A DNA stretch of 64,000 nucleotides from Aeriscardovia sp. (GCA_017538895.1 JAFYHY010000060.1:36914-100913), one strand, 5' to 3'; positions 1 through 10,237 are shown, counted from the first letter of the stretch. Notes: generated from the sequence alone by a model not told the origin. Numbers and translations are program-made.

Positions 1-526
1 TCATGTTAAAGCTATGAGTTATGGCCTTGCGTATGGTCTTAGTACCTATGGATTATCACAGCAATTGTCCATTAGTAACGATGATGCTAAGGAATTAAAA
101 TCAAAATACTTTAAGACCTTTGGAAGTGTTGAAGATTATTTGAAATCACTTGTTGATAAGGCAAAGAAGCTAGGGTATACCGAAACAATGTTTGGGCGTC
201 GTCGTTATTTTCCTAACTTACGTTCTAATAATCGAACAGCACGTATGGCAGCTGAACGTGCAGCATTAAATGCACCAATTCAAGGCTCATCTGCTGACAT
301 TATGAAAATAGCCATGGTACGTACGGCTCATGATCTTAAAGAAGCTCATTTACAATCAACCATTATTCTTCAAATTCATGATGAATTAGTTATCGAAGTT
401 GCTTCTCATGAAGAAGAGCAAGTAACTAGCATTGTTAAAAATGCGATGGAACATGCTATTACCTTATCAGTTCCTCTTACCGTTTCTATTGGTATGGGTA
501 CTAATTGGCAAACCGCAGCACACTGA
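1..526 (+). CDS. polA: DNA polymerase I, C-terminal fragment (cut by window edge)
   Basis: The reading frame is open from base 2, so only the last ~175 residues of DNA polymerase I are present. They cover the end of the family A polymerase palm and fingers: an O-helix-like stretch (KAMSYGLAYGLSTYGLS) and motif C (QIHDELVIEV) with the catalytic Asp-Glu pair. The enzyme fills gaps and replaces Okazaki primers. The first ATG in frame at base 14 is internal, not a start. The stop at 524-526 is followed 12 bases later by the NIF3-family gene, suggesting co-transcription. Confidence 0.93.
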   Translation, partial: HVKAMSYGLAYGLSTYGLSQQLSISNDDAKELKSKYFKTFGSVEDYLKSLVDKAKKLGYTETMFGRRRYFPNLRSNNRTARMAAERAALNAPIQGSSADIMKIAMVRTAHDLKEAHLQSTIILQIHDELVIEVASHEEEQVTSIVKNAMEHAITLSVPLTVSIGMGTNWQTAAH

Positions 527-538
527 GAAAGAAAAATT

Positions 539-1486
539 ATGAGTGAATTAACCTTAGCACAAGTTGTTACGCAGCTTGAAACACTATACCCATTACGATA
601 TGCGGAAAGTTGGGATTATCCTGGTCTTATTATCGGTGAACCGTCGGCATCTGTTAAAAAAATTTATTGTGCCGTTGACCCAAGTATTGATATTGCTCGA
701 GAAGCTGTAGCATGGGGTGCTGATCTGCTGATTACTCATCATCCTTTATGGTTCCGTTCGGTTCATACCATTTCTGGTGCTGGACATCGTGGTTATGTGG
801 CGCAAATGTTAATACAAAATCATTGTGCTTTATGGGTAGGGCATACAAATGCTGATGCAGCACATAGGGGAGTTAGTCATGTTTTAGCTGATGAACTTGG
901 TCTTACTCATCAGGTACCTTTAGTTCCATTGTCAGATCCAACTTCACCATATCCTGTTGGTGAGGGGCGTGTAGGAGAGTTGAAATCTGCGATTTCATTG
1001 TATGATCTGGCTCAGCGAGTGAATGCGCTCATTCCACCAACAAAGCGTGGTATTGATGTTGCCGGTGACCTGGACATGCTTGTTCGTCATATTGCTATTG
1101 TGGGTGGATCAGGGGATTCGCTTTTAAATGAAGTTCGTCAGGCGCATGTTGATGTGTATATCACTAGTGATTTGCGTCATCACCCAACATTAGATGCAAT
1201 GCAGCAAGCACAACGTGAAGCTGATCTTCGTGCACAAGGAATTACTGTCAAAAATGAAATTATTCACGGTATAGCAGCTGATTATGATGTTGATATTAAA
1301 CCAGCATTAATTAATATTCCTCATTATGCTGCTGAAAAGAAGTGGTTTGATTATGCTATTCCTGACTTATTACAGGCATTGAAAGAGCATTATGATATTG
1401 TTCCTGAAATTTCTTTATCAGAGACGGATACAGATCCGTGGACTTTGCATTTGGATTCTCCTCAGGAGCCACATTTACCACGTTGA
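539..1486 (+). CDS. NIF3-family (DUF34/YqfO-YbgI) dinuclear-metal protein
   Basis: A 315-residue protein of the NIF3/DUF34 family, often named GTP cyclohydrolase I type 2 homologue although its cellular role is unsettled. Family hallmarks are the N-terminal metal-ligand segment (DLLITHHPLWF, about residues 67-77), a second segment (GHTNAD, about 100-105) and a C-terminal GGSGDSL / DVYITSDLRHH region (about 188-215). These histidines and acidic residues form the dinuclear metal site in known structures. It starts 12 bases after polA with AGAAAG upstream of the ATG. Length is normal for the short form lacking the PII-like insertion. Confidence 0.85.
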   Translation: MSELTLAQVVTQLETLYPLRYAESWDYPGLIIGEPSASVKKIYCAVDPSIDIAREAVAWGADLLITHHPLWFRSVHTISGAGHRGYVAQMLIQNHCALWVGHTNADAAHRGVSHVLADELGLTHQVPLVPLSDPTSPYPVGEGRVGELKSAISLYDLAQRVNALIPPTKRGIDVAGDLDMLVRHIAIVGGSGDSLLNEVRQAHVDVYITSDLRHHPTLDAMQQAQREADLRAQGITVKNEIIHGIAADYDVDIKPALINIPHYAAEKKWFDYAIPDLLQALKEHYDIVPEISLSETDTDPWTLHLDSPQEPHLPR

Positions 1487-1560
1487 TAATTCATCGGCGT
1501 GTCGTAATTTGCATATATTAAGTAATCCTATATACTTAAATAGTTGTTGTTAAACAATAT

Positions 1561-1634
1561 CGGGCCGTAGCGCAGCTTGGTAGCGCGCCTGCTTTGGGAG
1601 CAGGATGTCGCAGGTTCAAATCCTGTCGGCCCGA
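1561..1634 (+). tRNA. tRNA-Pro (anticodon TGG)
   Basis: A 74-base cloverleaf. The acceptor stem pairs CGGGCCG (1561-1567) with CGGCCCG (1627-1633), the T-arm carries GGTTCAAATCC, and the seven-base anticodon loop TTTGGGA (1593-1599) places TGG at 1595-1597. The 3' CCA is not encoded. It is followed by a short T-run. Confidence 0.96.
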
Positions 1635-1651
1635 CTTTTTTGTATCTACCC

Positions 1652-1969
1652 TCATTTTTCTATTTTTTCCATTTCTTGATTCAACTTATTAATTGTTTGA
1701 GTATTCGCATTAGTTGCTTTCTGTAATTCTGCTGTCGTTTGCTGAACTGAACATGATTGAACAGACACCATTACAGGCTTTTTTGCTAATTTTTCATAAT
1801 ACGCTTTATTAATTTGAACAGACTGCTGTGATTGTTGACATGCAAACAATGCAGAGGAATGCTGCTGCTTCTGCTCGTTCTGATAATAAAAGACAAATCC
1901 AACAACACAGACAAGAACGATAACAACAGTTATAAAAATTTTTTTAAACGATATTCTTGCCATAATCAT
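1652..1969 (-). CDS. small membrane-anchored protein, unknown function
   Basis: A 105-residue protein I do not recognise. After a basic N-terminus (ARISFKK) there is one hydrophobic segment at about residues 12-30, then a hydrophilic Gln/Lys-rich tail of about 75 residues with two cysteines and a heptad-like C-terminal stretch (INKLNQEMEKIEK). This predicts an N-terminal anchor with an extracytoplasmic tail that may form a coiled coil and a disulfide. Translation may start at the second Met (1963); neither start has a good ribosome site. It lies downstream of ackA on the same strand, separated by a hairpin. Confidence 0.6.
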   Translation of the reverse strand: MIMARISFKKIFITVVIVLVCVVGFVFYYQNEQKQQHSSALFACQQSQQSVQINKAYYEKLAKKPVMVSVQSCSVQQTTAELQKATNANTQTINKLNQEMEKIEK

Positions 1970-1984
1970 TAAACTTTTGTAAAA

Positions 1985-2026
1985 GAAGGTGGATACAGCT
2001 GAGATACCTCATCTATATCCACCTTC
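1985..2026. terminator. hairpin terminator downstream of ackA
   Basis: An inverted repeat pairs GAAGGTGGATA (1985-1995) with TATCCACCTTC (2016-2026), an 11-bp stem with a 20-base loop. It sits 23 bases past the ackA stop codon. The flanking T-run is poor, so termination strength is uncertain. Confidence 0.6.
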
Positions 2027-2049
2027 ACGAAGAACTTTATCAGTGATAA

Positions 2050-3273
2050 TTATTCAGCGGTGTTGCCATATGCGTCACCGTGAATAACAATTTGCTCTGC
2101 CTTTTCAGCGATAGCTAATTCCTCATTGGTTGGGATAACACAGATAGCAACAGAGCTATCTGGTGTAGAAATAACACGTGGTTCCTTGCTACGTGTTTCA
2201 TTCTTTATCTCATCCAACTTGATTCCAAATGGAGCTAACTTTTCGCAAACAAGCTTACGAACAACGTCATCATTTTCACCGACACCAGCAGTAAAGGTAA
2301 TAGCGTCTAAGCCACCTAAGTGAGCCCAGTAAGAACCAATGTAGCTGACGATACGATGAATATACATATTAAGAGCTAACTGAGCATCATGGTTTCCTTC
2401 TTCGATTAGCTTATGAACGATACGAAGATCACCATATCCAGTCATGCCAGCCATACCAGACTTATGATTGTATAAATCATCTAATTCGTCAACGGTCATA
2501 TCTGTGTTACGAAGAAGATAGAAAATAGAAGCAGGATCAATATCACCTGTACGGCTTCCCATCATTAAACCTTCAAGTGGAGTTAAGCCCATAGAGGTTT
2601 CGATTGGAGTACCGGAAATTTGAGCGGAGACGGATGCGCCATTACCAATGTGAAGAACAATTTCCTTGAATCCTTCAAGAGGCTTATGCAGTAATGCAGG
2701 AGTTTCTTTACCAATGAATTCGTGGCTGGTACCATGTGCACCATACTTCTTAATGTTGTACTTACGAGCAATTTCCTTATTCAATGGGTATGTCTTGACT
2801 TCTTCAGGCATCTCAGAGAAGAATGAAGAATCAAAAACCATGACTTGTGGAATAGATGGCAGTAAGTCACGCATTACTTCAACGCCAATAGCTTCAGGAC
2901 CATTGTGTAATGGAGCTAAAGTAGCGAGATCTTTTACAGACTGAATAGTCGCATCTGTTGCTAATGCTGGTGTAGGGAAGAGGGAACCACCCTGAACAAC
3001 ACGGTGTCCGACAGCAATTAAACCAGCTTCAGATAATTCTGGTCCAAAAGTCTCAAAGAAGGTTAACACATGCTGTAATCCAGTACGGTGATCTGGGATT
3101 GGCTCAGTGAATTCATACTTTTCACCGTTAACTTCATGCCTATAATGACCATCAATTGGTTCACCAATAGATTCAACTAATCCTGAAGCAAGAGATTCAG
3201 AAGAATCAAGATCAATCAACTGATACTTAATAGAGCTGGATCCAGCATTAATCACAAGGACGGTTCGTGACAT
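2050..3273 (-). CDS. ackA: acetate kinase
   Basis: Acetate kinase converts acetyl phosphate and ADP to acetate and ATP, the main ATP-yielding step after phosphoketolase in the bifid shunt. Visible family motifs in order: NAGSSSIKY (N-terminal phosphate loop), GHRVVQGG, MVFDSSFF, AHGTSHEFI, HIGNGASVSA (adenosine motif), MGSRTGDIDP and FTAGVGEND. I place the start at 3273 rather than the ATG nine bases upstream, because GGAGG abuts that upstream ATG but lies eight bases from the 3273 ATG. Length (407 residues) is normal. It is downstream of pta with a 47-base gap, probably one operon. Confidence 0.96.
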   Translation of the reverse strand: MSRTVLVINAGSSSIKYQLIDLDSSESLASGLVESIGEPIDGHYRHEVNGEKYEFTEPIPDHRTGLQHVLTFFETFGPELSEAGLIAVGHRVVQGGSLFPTPALATDATIQSVKDLATLAPLHNGPEAIGVEVMRDLLPSIPQVMVFDSSFFSEMPEEVKTYPLNKEIARKYNIKKYGAHGTSHEFIGKETPALLHKPLEGFKEIVLHIGNGASVSAQISGTPIETSMGLTPLEGLMMGSRTGDIDPASIFYLLRNTDMTVDELDDLYNHKSGMAGMTGYGDLRIVHKLIEEGNHDAQLALNMYIHRIVSYIGSYWAHLGGLDAITFTAGVGENDDVVRKLVCEKLAPFGIKLDEIKNETRSKEPRVISTPDSSVAICVIPTNEELAIAEKAEQIVIHGDAYGNTAE

Positions 3274-3320
3274 TATTATCATCCTCCATTTATCGTAGTG
3301 TTATATGAGAAAATTATTTA

Positions 3321-5048
3321 TTATTTTTGAGCGGCAATTGCTGTCATAGCAATCGTATTGACAATATCCCAACTGGTTGATCCACGTGACAGATCATTAA
3401 TTGGTTGCTTCAATCCTTGAAGGACGGGGCCAATTGCTACTGCTCCGCTGGTACGTTCAATTGCTTTATATAAAACATTACCTGTATTTAAGTCAGGAGC
3501 AATAAACGTATTCACATGACCAGCATACGGATTATTCGGAGCTTTAATCTTTGCTACGGTTGGGTCAAAAGCTGCATCAAACTGGATTGGTCCAATGATC
3601 TTTAAATCAGGATAACGTTGTTCTGTAATAGATACAGCTTCACGTACTAAGTCAACACTTGGACCATTCGCAGACGCAATAGTGGCATATGAGAGGAAAC
3701 CAATAATTGGATCAATACCAACCTGTCGCGCTGTGATTGCTGTCTGATAGGCGATTTCAGCTAGTTGGCTTGCAGTAGGATTAGGAATTAACGCGATATC
3801 TGCGAAAATATCAATGCGCTTTGGAAGGCACATAAGCATGGATCCAGAGACGATTGTACTTTCCGGACGTGTTTTAATAATTTGTAATGCAGGCCTGACG
3901 GTATTAGCAGTTGAATGAATTGCTCCTGAAACCATTCCATCAGCTAAACCAAGGTAAATCAGCATAGTACCAAAGTATGATGGGTCCTCAAGAAGACTTT
4001 CTGCTTCTTCCGTCGTGAGATGACGACTCTTCCGTGCTTGAAGAAGAGCAGGAAGCATTTTTTGACGTAATTCTGGATCTTCAAGTGACCAAATAGTTGC
4101 ATCTTTGATAAACGGTAAACCAAGATTAATTGCATGACGACGAATGCGATCTTCAGGACCAAGAAGAATGATATGCGCCATATGATGTTGTAAAACAAAA
4201 TTCGCAGCGGTAAGGATACGATCATCCATACCTTCCGGAAGAACAATAGTTTTCTGATCACGTTTTGTTAAATGCATCAGCGTGTATTGGAAGCATGCTG
4301 GTGTTATAGGAAGATCAGGAGAGTTCTTTCCTAAAATCTTTAATAGAGAATCATCAGTAACACCTTGATAATAGGCTTGTAAATAATCATCTAAAGTAGG
4401 GTTCTCAGGATTCTGAAGTTGTGGAATAAACCAGACAGGAATTGCGAAATCTAAGAGTTCTAATTGTACATTATCATGCACGGTTTCAGGGCATGGTGAT
4501 ACAAAAGCACCAAGAACAGGAACTCCTTCTTCCTGAACAGTACGAATACACGCTTTAATTGTTTCTGCAATTTCATGAGCTGTACGATGCTCGCCATTGA
4601 CCGTGATAAGAACAGGCATCTGCAAATCACAAGCGAGGAGAGCATTCGTACGCATACTTGTTGGATGAATAATTGTTGAATAATCTGACCCAATACCAAC
4701 AACATAATCCGCATTTTTAATGCGTGATGTTTCATAGAATTTAGCAATGATCTCACGTCGCGATAGAGAATCATCAAGATAAAACTGGGAGGATTGCAAT
4801 CCCACAGAATCAACAGCCGTTTCAAAGGATAGAGGCTGCTGAAGGGAACGATAAGCTTGCAACACTAAATCTATTATCATGCTATCCGCTGTTCCAATAG
4901 GTTGGAAAGCAGCAATAGTCGAGTACTGATGTGACAAGGTGTGCAATAAGCCAATCGCAACTGTATTACGGCCTTGATCTCCTTCAGGGCTATATACAAA
5001 GACACGATCATTATGGCCTACTGAATGACGAGGAAGCGGTAATATCAT
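3321..5048 (-). CDS. pta: phosphate acetyltransferase
   Basis: Phosphate acetyltransferase interconverts acetyl phosphate and acetyl-CoA. The 575-residue protein has an N-terminal P-loop-like/BioD-like domain (SPEGDQGRNTVAIGL, about residues 20-34), a middle DRTGG-like region (about 200-250) and a C-terminal PTA_PTB catalytic domain (from about 260, IVLPEGMDDR, ending with GNVLYKAIERTSGAVAIGPVLQGL). It is shorter than the Escherichia coli enzyme but typical of actinobacteria. No clear ribosome site precedes the 5048 ATG, so the exact start is uncertain. It is separated from xfp by a strong terminator, so pta-ackA should have its own promoter in the ~45 bases between. Confidence 0.93.
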   Translation of the reverse strand: MILPLPRHSVGHNDRVFVYSPEGDQGRNTVAIGLLHTLSHQYSTIAAFQPIGTADSMIIDLVLQAYRSLQQPLSFETAVDSVGLQSSQFYLDDSLSRREIIAKFYETSRIKNADYVVGIGSDYSTIIHPTSMRTNALLACDLQMPVLITVNGEHRTAHEIAETIKACIRTVQEEGVPVLGAFVSPCPETVHDNVQLELLDFAIPVWFIPQLQNPENPTLDDYLQAYYQGVTDDSLLKILGKNSPDLPITPACFQYTLMHLTKRDQKTIVLPEGMDDRILTAANFVLQHHMAHIILLGPEDRIRRHAINLGLPFIKDATIWSLEDPELRQKMLPALLQARKSRHLTTEEAESLLEDPSYFGTMLIYLGLADGMVSGAIHSTANTVRPALQIIKTRPESTIVSGSMLMCLPKRIDIFADIALIPNPTASQLAEIAYQTAITARQVGIDPIIGFLSYATIASANGPSVDLVREAVSITEQRYPDLKIIGPIQFDAAFDPTVAKIKAPNNPYAGHVNTFIAPDLNTGNVLYKAIERTSGAVAIGPVLQGLKQPINDLSRGSTSWDIVNTIAMTAIAAQK

Positions 5049-5087
5049 AAATTCATACTATCAATAAAACTAAGAAACATCTGAAAA

Positions 5088-5124
5088 AATGGGGGGGTGA
5101 TGCAACAGAGTGTTGCATCACCCC
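5088..5124 (-). terminator. intrinsic terminator of xfp
   Basis: Perfect 14-bp stem GGGGTGATGCAACA (5094-5107) with TGTTGCATCACCCC (5111-5124) and a 3-base loop. Read on the minus strand it is followed by C-run and TTTTTT, a classical intrinsic terminator ending the xfp transcript before pta. Confidence 0.88.
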
Positions 5125-5154
5125 ATAATGGAAGAAGCGATTAATCGATTACTT

Positions 5155-7638
5155 TTATTCCTTTTCTTCAAGATTATCAGCACCGGTATCTAATGTCATA
5201 CGTGTACGATGATTAATATCAACATCAGGCCATTCCCAATTTGTGTAATCAGGATGATCATAACCATAATCAACAGACCATTGATAAGCGGTTAACCTGA
5301 ATTTTTCAAGATCCTCAATTTGTTGAGCGAAATGATCTGCATCTACTAAACGTAAGGCTTCAGCGGTTAATGCATAACGATCTAGATTGTTCACACGAAC
5401 CATGTCATATGGTGTTGTTGTTGATCCTTGCTCCTCATAGCCGCGAATAGTCCAATTATCATGACCTGGACGATCCCAAATCAGTGAATGTATTTCACGA
5501 GGATACGAGTGGTAGGCGAATAGAACAGGCTTATCTGCGGTGAAAAGTTGGGTGAACTCTTCATCGGTTAATGATTCATCATTCTCAGAATGGTTTTGCA
5601 CACTCAAGAGACGCATAATGTTAACGACTTTGAAGCGAACACCAAGCTTGTTTAAGCGATCGGCAGCAGCCATTAATTCTTGTGTTGGAATATCTCCAAC
5701 GCTGACTAACACAATCTGTGCTTCGTCATTGGAAGAAACGTTGCTTGCCCATGTCCATTCAGCAGCGCCTGCTTTCAATTCTTCACGTGCCTCATCAAGA
5801 GAAACCCATGTGGAGGATGGTTGCTTACCAGCGATCATGAGATTTATCTTATTTGTTGACATGAAGCATTGTTCTGCAATAGCTAACAACTGATTTGGAT
5901 CAGCAGCAAAATAAATATCCGTAACATGATCATTATTGAAATTCTTATTCAAGAGAATATCAATAATACCAGGATCCTGATGGCTAAATCCATTATGATC
6001 TTGACGCCACACATGTGAGGTTACCAGTAAGTTCATTGAGGAGATTGGTTTTCTCCATGTAATATGGCGTACTGTTGCTTCAAGCCACTTAGCATGCTGG
6101 TTTAGCATCGAGTCAATGACATGAGCGAAGGACTCGTAGGAACTCCATAATCCGTGATGTCCTGTTAAGAGATAACCTTCAAGAAAACCTTCCATTTGAT
6201 GTTCAGACAGTTGTTCGATCACTTGACCGGTAACAGCCAGATGTTCGTCTGTTTGGCTGCTTAAATAGCCTGCATCCCACTGCTTATCAGTTACTTCATA
6301 GACAGAATTCAAACGGTTTGATGCTGTTTCATCAGGTCCAAATAGTCTGAAATCATGTGGATTATTTTTCATGATATCGCGAACATAATATCCTAATTGA
6401 CGTGTTGCAGATGTAGCACCCCAACCATGACCATAAGCTTCAACACCACGAACGCAATAATCATCTAATGTTGGTAACCGAAGATCATGACGGATCAGAC
6501 CTGCATTTGCATTCGGATTAGCACCTAAACGCAACTCACCTTTAGGCATGAAATCAGTGACTTCATGACGGAGAGTACCATTCTCATCAAATAGTTCTTC
6601 TGGTTTATAGGATTCTAACCAGTTCTTGAAAATCTCAAAATGTTCCTCATTATCACGTGCAGATACAAGAGGAACTTGATGAGAACGCCAAGAGCCTTCT
6701 ACCTTATGACCATCAATATACTTTGGTCCTGTCCATCCCTTTGGAGTACGGAAGATGATCATTGGATACATTGGAGAATGCATATCATCGGTTTCAGCAA
6801 TCGCTTTAATATCACAAATCTCATCAAAAACAGTTTCTAACAGTTCTGCGAAACGACGATGAATAGACATGTGATCTTCATCATCAAAACCTGCAATAAA
6901 CTCGTATGGATGGTATCCCATACCTTCAAAGAATTCGTGTAATTCTTTATCAGGAATGCGGGAGAGGATGGTTGGGTTGGCAATCTTATAACCATTCAGA
7001 TGTAGGATCGGGAGAACAATACCATCTGTACGAGGATTAATAAGTTTATTGGACTGCCAGCTAGTTGCCAATGGTCCAGTTTCTGCTTCACCATCACCAA
7101 CAACTGCAGGAACAAATAAACTTGGGTTATTCATTACTGCACCATAAGCATGTGATAAGGCGTACCCTAATTCACCGCCCTCATGAATAGAACCTGGTGT
7201 TTCAGGAGCGAAATGTGATGGGACGCCACCAGGGTAGGAGAATTGACGGAAGAATTTCTGTAATCCCGCTTCATCGCGAGTAATTTCTGGATATACTTCT
7301 GTATAAGTTCCATCAATATAAGATTGGCTTGTTCCTGCAGGACCACCGTGACCTGGTCCCATAATAAAAACAGTATTCTGCTGATGATCAGCAATCAGCC
7401 TATTAATATGACCTAATAAGAAGTTCAAGCCAAGAGTAGTACCAATATGCCCCACAACACGATATTTCAAATCATCTGTTGTAAATGGTGATCGCATCAA
7501 AGGATTACTGCGCAAATATACCTGTCCTACTGACATGTAATTTGCTGCCCTCCAATATTTATCAACTCCCATCAGCGAATCAGTGGAGACAGGACGTTGC
7601 AATTTCTTCCATGGAGTACCAAGAATAGGGCTTGTCAT
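5155..7638 (-). CDS. xfp: xylulose-5-phosphate/fructose-6-phosphate phosphoketolase
   Basis: The key enzyme of the bifid shunt. This thiamine-diphosphate enzyme cleaves xylulose-5-P or fructose-6-P with phosphate to acetyl phosphate plus glyceraldehyde-3-P or erythrose-4-P. The 827-residue protein has the N-terminal phosphoketolase domain with GPGHGGPAG (about residues 94-102) and the ThDP-binding [14 protein letters not shown] (about 181-194), the central domain with [16 protein letters not shown] (about 535-550), and the C-terminal domain. Length matches bifidobacterial enzymes. GGGAG precedes the ATG by seven bases. It is monocistronic between a 235-base upstream region and its terminator. 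Confidence 0.97.
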   Translation of the reverse strand: MTSPILGTPWKKLQRPVSTDSLMGVDKYWRAANYMSVGQVYLRSNPLMRSPFTTDDLKYRVVGHIGTTLGLNFLLGHINRLIADHQQNTVFIMGPGHGGPAGTSQSYIDGTYTEVYPEITRDEAGLQKFFRQFSYPGGVPSHFAPETPGSIHEGGELGYALSHAYGAVMNNPSLFVPAVVGDGEAETGPLATSWQSNKLINPRTDGIVLPILHLNGYKIANPTILSRIPDKELHEFFEGMGYHPYEFIAGFDDEDHMSIHRRFAELLETVFDEICDIKAIAETDDMHSPMYPMIIFRTPKGWTGPKYIDGHKVEGSWRSHQVPLVSARDNEEHFEIFKNWLESYKPEELFDENGTLRHEVTDFMPKGELRLGANPNANAGLIRHDLRLPTLDDYCVRGVEAYGHGWGATSATRQLGYYVRDIMKNNPHDFRLFGPDETASNRLNSVYEVTDKQWDAGYLSSQTDEHLAVTGQVIEQLSEHQMEGFLEGYLLTGHHGLWSSYESFAHVIDSMLNQHAKWLEATVRHITWRKPISSMNLLVTSHVWRQDHNGFSHQDPGIIDILLNKNFNNDHVTDIYFAADPNQLLAIAEQCFMSTNKINLMIAGKQPSSTWVSLDEAREELKAGAAEWTWASNVSSNDEAQIVLVSVGDIPTQELMAAADRLNKLGVRFKVVNIMRLLSVQNHSENDESLTDEEFTQLFTADKPVLFAYHSYPREIHSLIWDRPGHDNWTIRGYEEQGSTTTPYDMVRVNNLDRYALTAEALRLVDADHFAQQIEDLEKFRLTAYQWSVDYGYDHPDYTNWEWPDVDINHRTRMTLDTGADNLEEKE

Positions 7639-7873
7639 TTAGTTCTCCCGTAAAAAGACGTGGTATTTCATCTAAACAGGGTAGACAGCTTTGATCTCAT
7701 CACTTCTATCCCTCTTTATGGTATCTCTATAAAAGCTTTTCATAATAATTCATTTAATTAATTAAATAGGGGTATATAAGAAAAAAGTATTATCAAAAAC
7801 ATGAAATACAGAAACAAGGAAGTATATTAAAAATAAAAAGAAATCAATCGTTTTTATCAAAAGGTAGAGTAGT
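7639..7873. promoter_or_regulatory. divergent promoter region between xfp and the aldo-keto reductase gene
   Basis: A 235-base AT-rich gap between divergent genes that must hold both promoters. A-rich tracts lie at 7780-7860 and TATA-like hexamers occur around 7725-7735. I could not assign a convincing -35/-10 pair or operator by reading. Confidence 0.4.
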
Positions 7874-8740
7874 ATGAACACTCACACTCACTTCACATTA
7901 CGTAATGGCATGAATCTCCCATCTATCGGATATGGCACCTGGCTTATTCCTAATGATCATGCATCATCCTGCGTTTTCAACGCCATTCAACAGGGATACC
8001 GTTTAATTGATACCGCTGAAGCATATGCCAATGAGCAAGGCGTTGGAGAGGGCATTCAACAAGCTATCAACCAAGACTTAGTCACCCGCCAGGATATCAT
8101 TCTTACAACTAAATTAGCAGCAGAATTCAAAACCTATGATCGCGCATGCACAGCAATCGACCATAGCCTTGAAAAAGCACATGTTGATCATTTCGATTTG
8201 ATGCTTATTCACGCTCCACAACCATGGGATCATTTCCGTGAAGGCAAATACTATGAAGGCAACCGAGAAGCATGGAAAGCACTCGAACAAGCATACAATG
8301 ATGGGAAAATTTCTGCTATCGGCGTCGCGAACTTCGAAGAAGATGATCTCACCGACCTCATGGACCACTGCTCCATACAACCAATGGTGAACCAGATCCT
8401 CTGCCACATTGGTAATACACCACAAAATCTGATCGATTTCTGCCACCAAAACTCGATTTGCGTTGAAGGATACTCACCAATTGCACATGGTGCCGCATTA
8501 TCACACACAACCATTAGTCAGCTCGCAGAAAAATATCACGTTACACCTACCCAGCTATGCTTACGCTATGATATGCAACTAGGCATCATCCCACTACCAA
8601 AAACAGAGAACGCTGACCATATGGCTGAAAACCTGAAAACCAATTTCACGATTACCGACGACGATATGAAACAACTTCATAATCTTCCAAAGTATGCCTA
8701 TGACGTTGACGGGGAATGGGCCTGCTTCCAAAAAGCATAA
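7874..8740 (+). CDS. aldo/keto reductase (diketogluconate reductase type)
   Basis: NADPH-dependent oxidoreductase with the (beta/alpha)8 fold. It has the catalytic Asp-Tyr pair in LIDTAEAYANEQGVG (about residues 45-59), the Lys in ILTTKLA (about 76-82), the His in DLMLIHAPQPWD (about 108-119), and the cofactor-binding C-terminal motif IPLPKTENADHMAENL (about 245-260). Length (288) is typical. The physiological substrate cannot be read from sequence. A HAD phosphatase follows 33 bases downstream. Coding sequence becomes C/A-rich toward its 3' end, approaching the octamer at 8891. Confidence 0.9.
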   Translation: MNTHTHFTLRNGMNLPSIGYGTWLIPNDHASSCVFNAIQQGYRLIDTAEAYANEQGVGEGIQQAINQDLVTRQDIILTTKLAAEFKTYDRACTAIDHSLEKAHVDHFDLMLIHAPQPWDHFREGKYYEGNREAWKALEQAYNDGKISAIGVANFEEDDLTDLMDHCSIQPMVNQILCHIGNTPQNLIDFCHQNSICVEGYSPIAHGAALSHTTISQLAEKYHVTPTQLCLRYDMQLGIIPLPKTENADHMAENLKTNFTITDDDMKQLHNLPKYAYDVDGEWACFQKA

Positions 8741-8773
8741 AATCCTATAACGAAAACTGTGTGATTGACACTT

Positions 8774-9547
8774 ATGACATATTTCTTTTTTGATATCGAT
8801 GGCACACTCATTCCTGGAACAGGAAATCATGACATCCCATACGATACACGAGAAGCATTAAACCAGTTACAACACAATGGGCATTTCCTCGCACTCGCAA
8901 CAGGCCGCGAGCATTGCTTAGCTGTCCCAGAAATGCAACAACTCGGATTTACCAACATGGTTTCTGATGGCGGATATGGCGTCACTATTAACAATATGCT
9001 TCTGTCTATTGACCCACTAGATGATATTGAAGCCTGTTTCGCATTAGCTGACGAATGTGACCAGAAACATATCCCATGGGCCTATGATTCTGAAGATATT
9101 CCTGAACGATTAACAAAATCAGTAGAATTCAAAGAATTAACTGATACACCATTCCAACAAAGTGTGGTGATACCTGACCTCGATATCAAAAAAGAAACAC
9201 GCGTCAATCGCATGTTTGTTGCTCTTGACGAAGGCCATGAAGAAGAAGTACTCCCATCGCTCCGACACGTTCCATGGATGCGATACGATCACGCAAATTA
9301 CATCTACGTTGAACCACAAAATAAAGCACGCGGTATTAAAAAAATTCTCAATTACTTCCATGCCAATGATGCTGACGTAGTTGTCTTTGGTGATTCCTTA
9401 AATGATCTGTCCATGTTCATCCCAGAATGGACATGCATTGCTATGGGTAATGCCTGCACCGAACTGAAAGAAAAAGCAGATTACGTTACCACAGCAGTCG
9501 ACAACGGTGGTATCAGCCATGCTCTCCATCACTTTAGATGGATTTAA
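8774..9547 (+). CDS. HAD-superfamily Cof-type hydrolase
   Basis: A haloacid dehalogenase-like phosphatase of the Cof/YbhA subgroup. Motif I is FFFDIDGTLIPG (residues 4-15), motif II lies in LALATGREH (about 44-52), and motif IV is VVFGDSLNDLSMF (about 206-218), with a C2-type cap between. Such enzymes dephosphorylate sugar phosphates or nucleotides; the substrate is unknown. I prefer the ATG at 8774 over the TTG at 8765 because the family begins just before motif I. Confidence 0.85.
   Translation: MTYFFFDIDGTLIPGTGNHDIPYDTREALNQLQHNGHFLALATGREHCLAVPEMQQLGFTNMVSDGGYGVTINNMLLSIDPLDDIEACFALADECDQKHIPWAYDSEDIPERLTKSVEFKELTDTPFQQSVVIPDLDIKKETRVNRMFVALDEGHEEEVLPSLRHVPWMRYDHANYIYVEPQNKARGIKKILNYFHANDADVVVFGDSLNDLSMFIPEWTCIAMGNACTELKEKADYVTTAVDNGGISHALHHFRWI
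8891..8898 (+). repeat. strand-switch octamer GCACTCGC, copy 1
   Basis: In the HAD gene (Ala-Leu-Ala codons). Coding sequence to the left (about 8300-8890) is moderately A+C-rich; to the right it becomes mixed. This is the weakest of the switch sites. Confidence 0.55.
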
Positions 9548-9658
9548 AATACGGTGATTAAAAGAAAGAAAATTTCTACCATCATAATAGAATATTCTTC
9601 ATGCTATGTACGCCTATAATAACATACATATCAGGGACAAAGAGAAGGATATGTTGCT

Positions 9659-10237
9659 ATGGCACAGCCAAAGAAAAAGAAATCAACGCAACAGATTGCA
9701 CGACGTAACCTTAAAAAAGCTCGTAGAGCAGAAGCACATCAAGCCGCCGCACGCGCAGCAGCCATCGACAAGCGAGAAACGTATCCTTTCTGGCAATTAT
9801 GCCTCTTAAACATTCTCGCTTTCTTTGTCATATGGGTAGTGGTGTTCTGGGGATTAGAATCAAAACACCCTGATTTCTGGAAAACTGTTATCATTATTGC
9901 CGCATTCACATTTGTTGTCTGGGCATATGTCATCAAAGTGATTCCACAAATTATTCGAGGCGTCAGCTTCTACAAAAATGAAGATGAAGACGAACACCGT
10001 AAGAAAGTCCTCCAACGTTTTTGGACCAACGCTTTAGCTTTCCTTTGTATGGGCTTATGCATGGAACTCATTAACACTGCCGCTATTAAAACAACTGAAC
10101 CATTATGGGCCAACCTCATCCTCTACAGCATGAGCGGCGGCCTATACGGCTTGGTATTCTGGGTTCTTAACCAAAACATTGTCGTCAAACGCAACGTCAT
10201 CAAACGTAATGGTGAAACCGCTATCGGAAAATGGTGA
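9659..10237 (+). CDS. four-helix integral membrane protein, unknown
   Basis: A 192-residue protein I cannot assign to a family. It begins with a very basic, Lys/Arg/Ala-rich cytoplasmic tail (residues 1-40), then hydrophobic segments at about 43-65, 75-97, 120-140 and 148-168, with a charged loop (KNEDEDEHRKK) between the second and third, and a basic C-terminus. AAGGATATGTTGCT precedes the ATG. It stands alone, ending before a 50-base perfect palindrome shared with the convergent dehydrogenase gene. The topology suggests both termini in the cytoplasm. Confidence 0.7.
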   Translation: MAQPKKKKSTQQIARRNLKKARRAEAHQAAARAAAIDKRETYPFWQLCLLNILAFFVIWVVVFWGLESKHPDFWKTVIIIAAFTFVVWAYVIKVIPQIIRGVSFYKNEDEDEHRKKVLQRFWTNALAFLCMGLCMELINTAAIKTTEPLWANLILYSMSGGLYGLVFWVLNQNIVVKRNVIKRNGETAIGKW

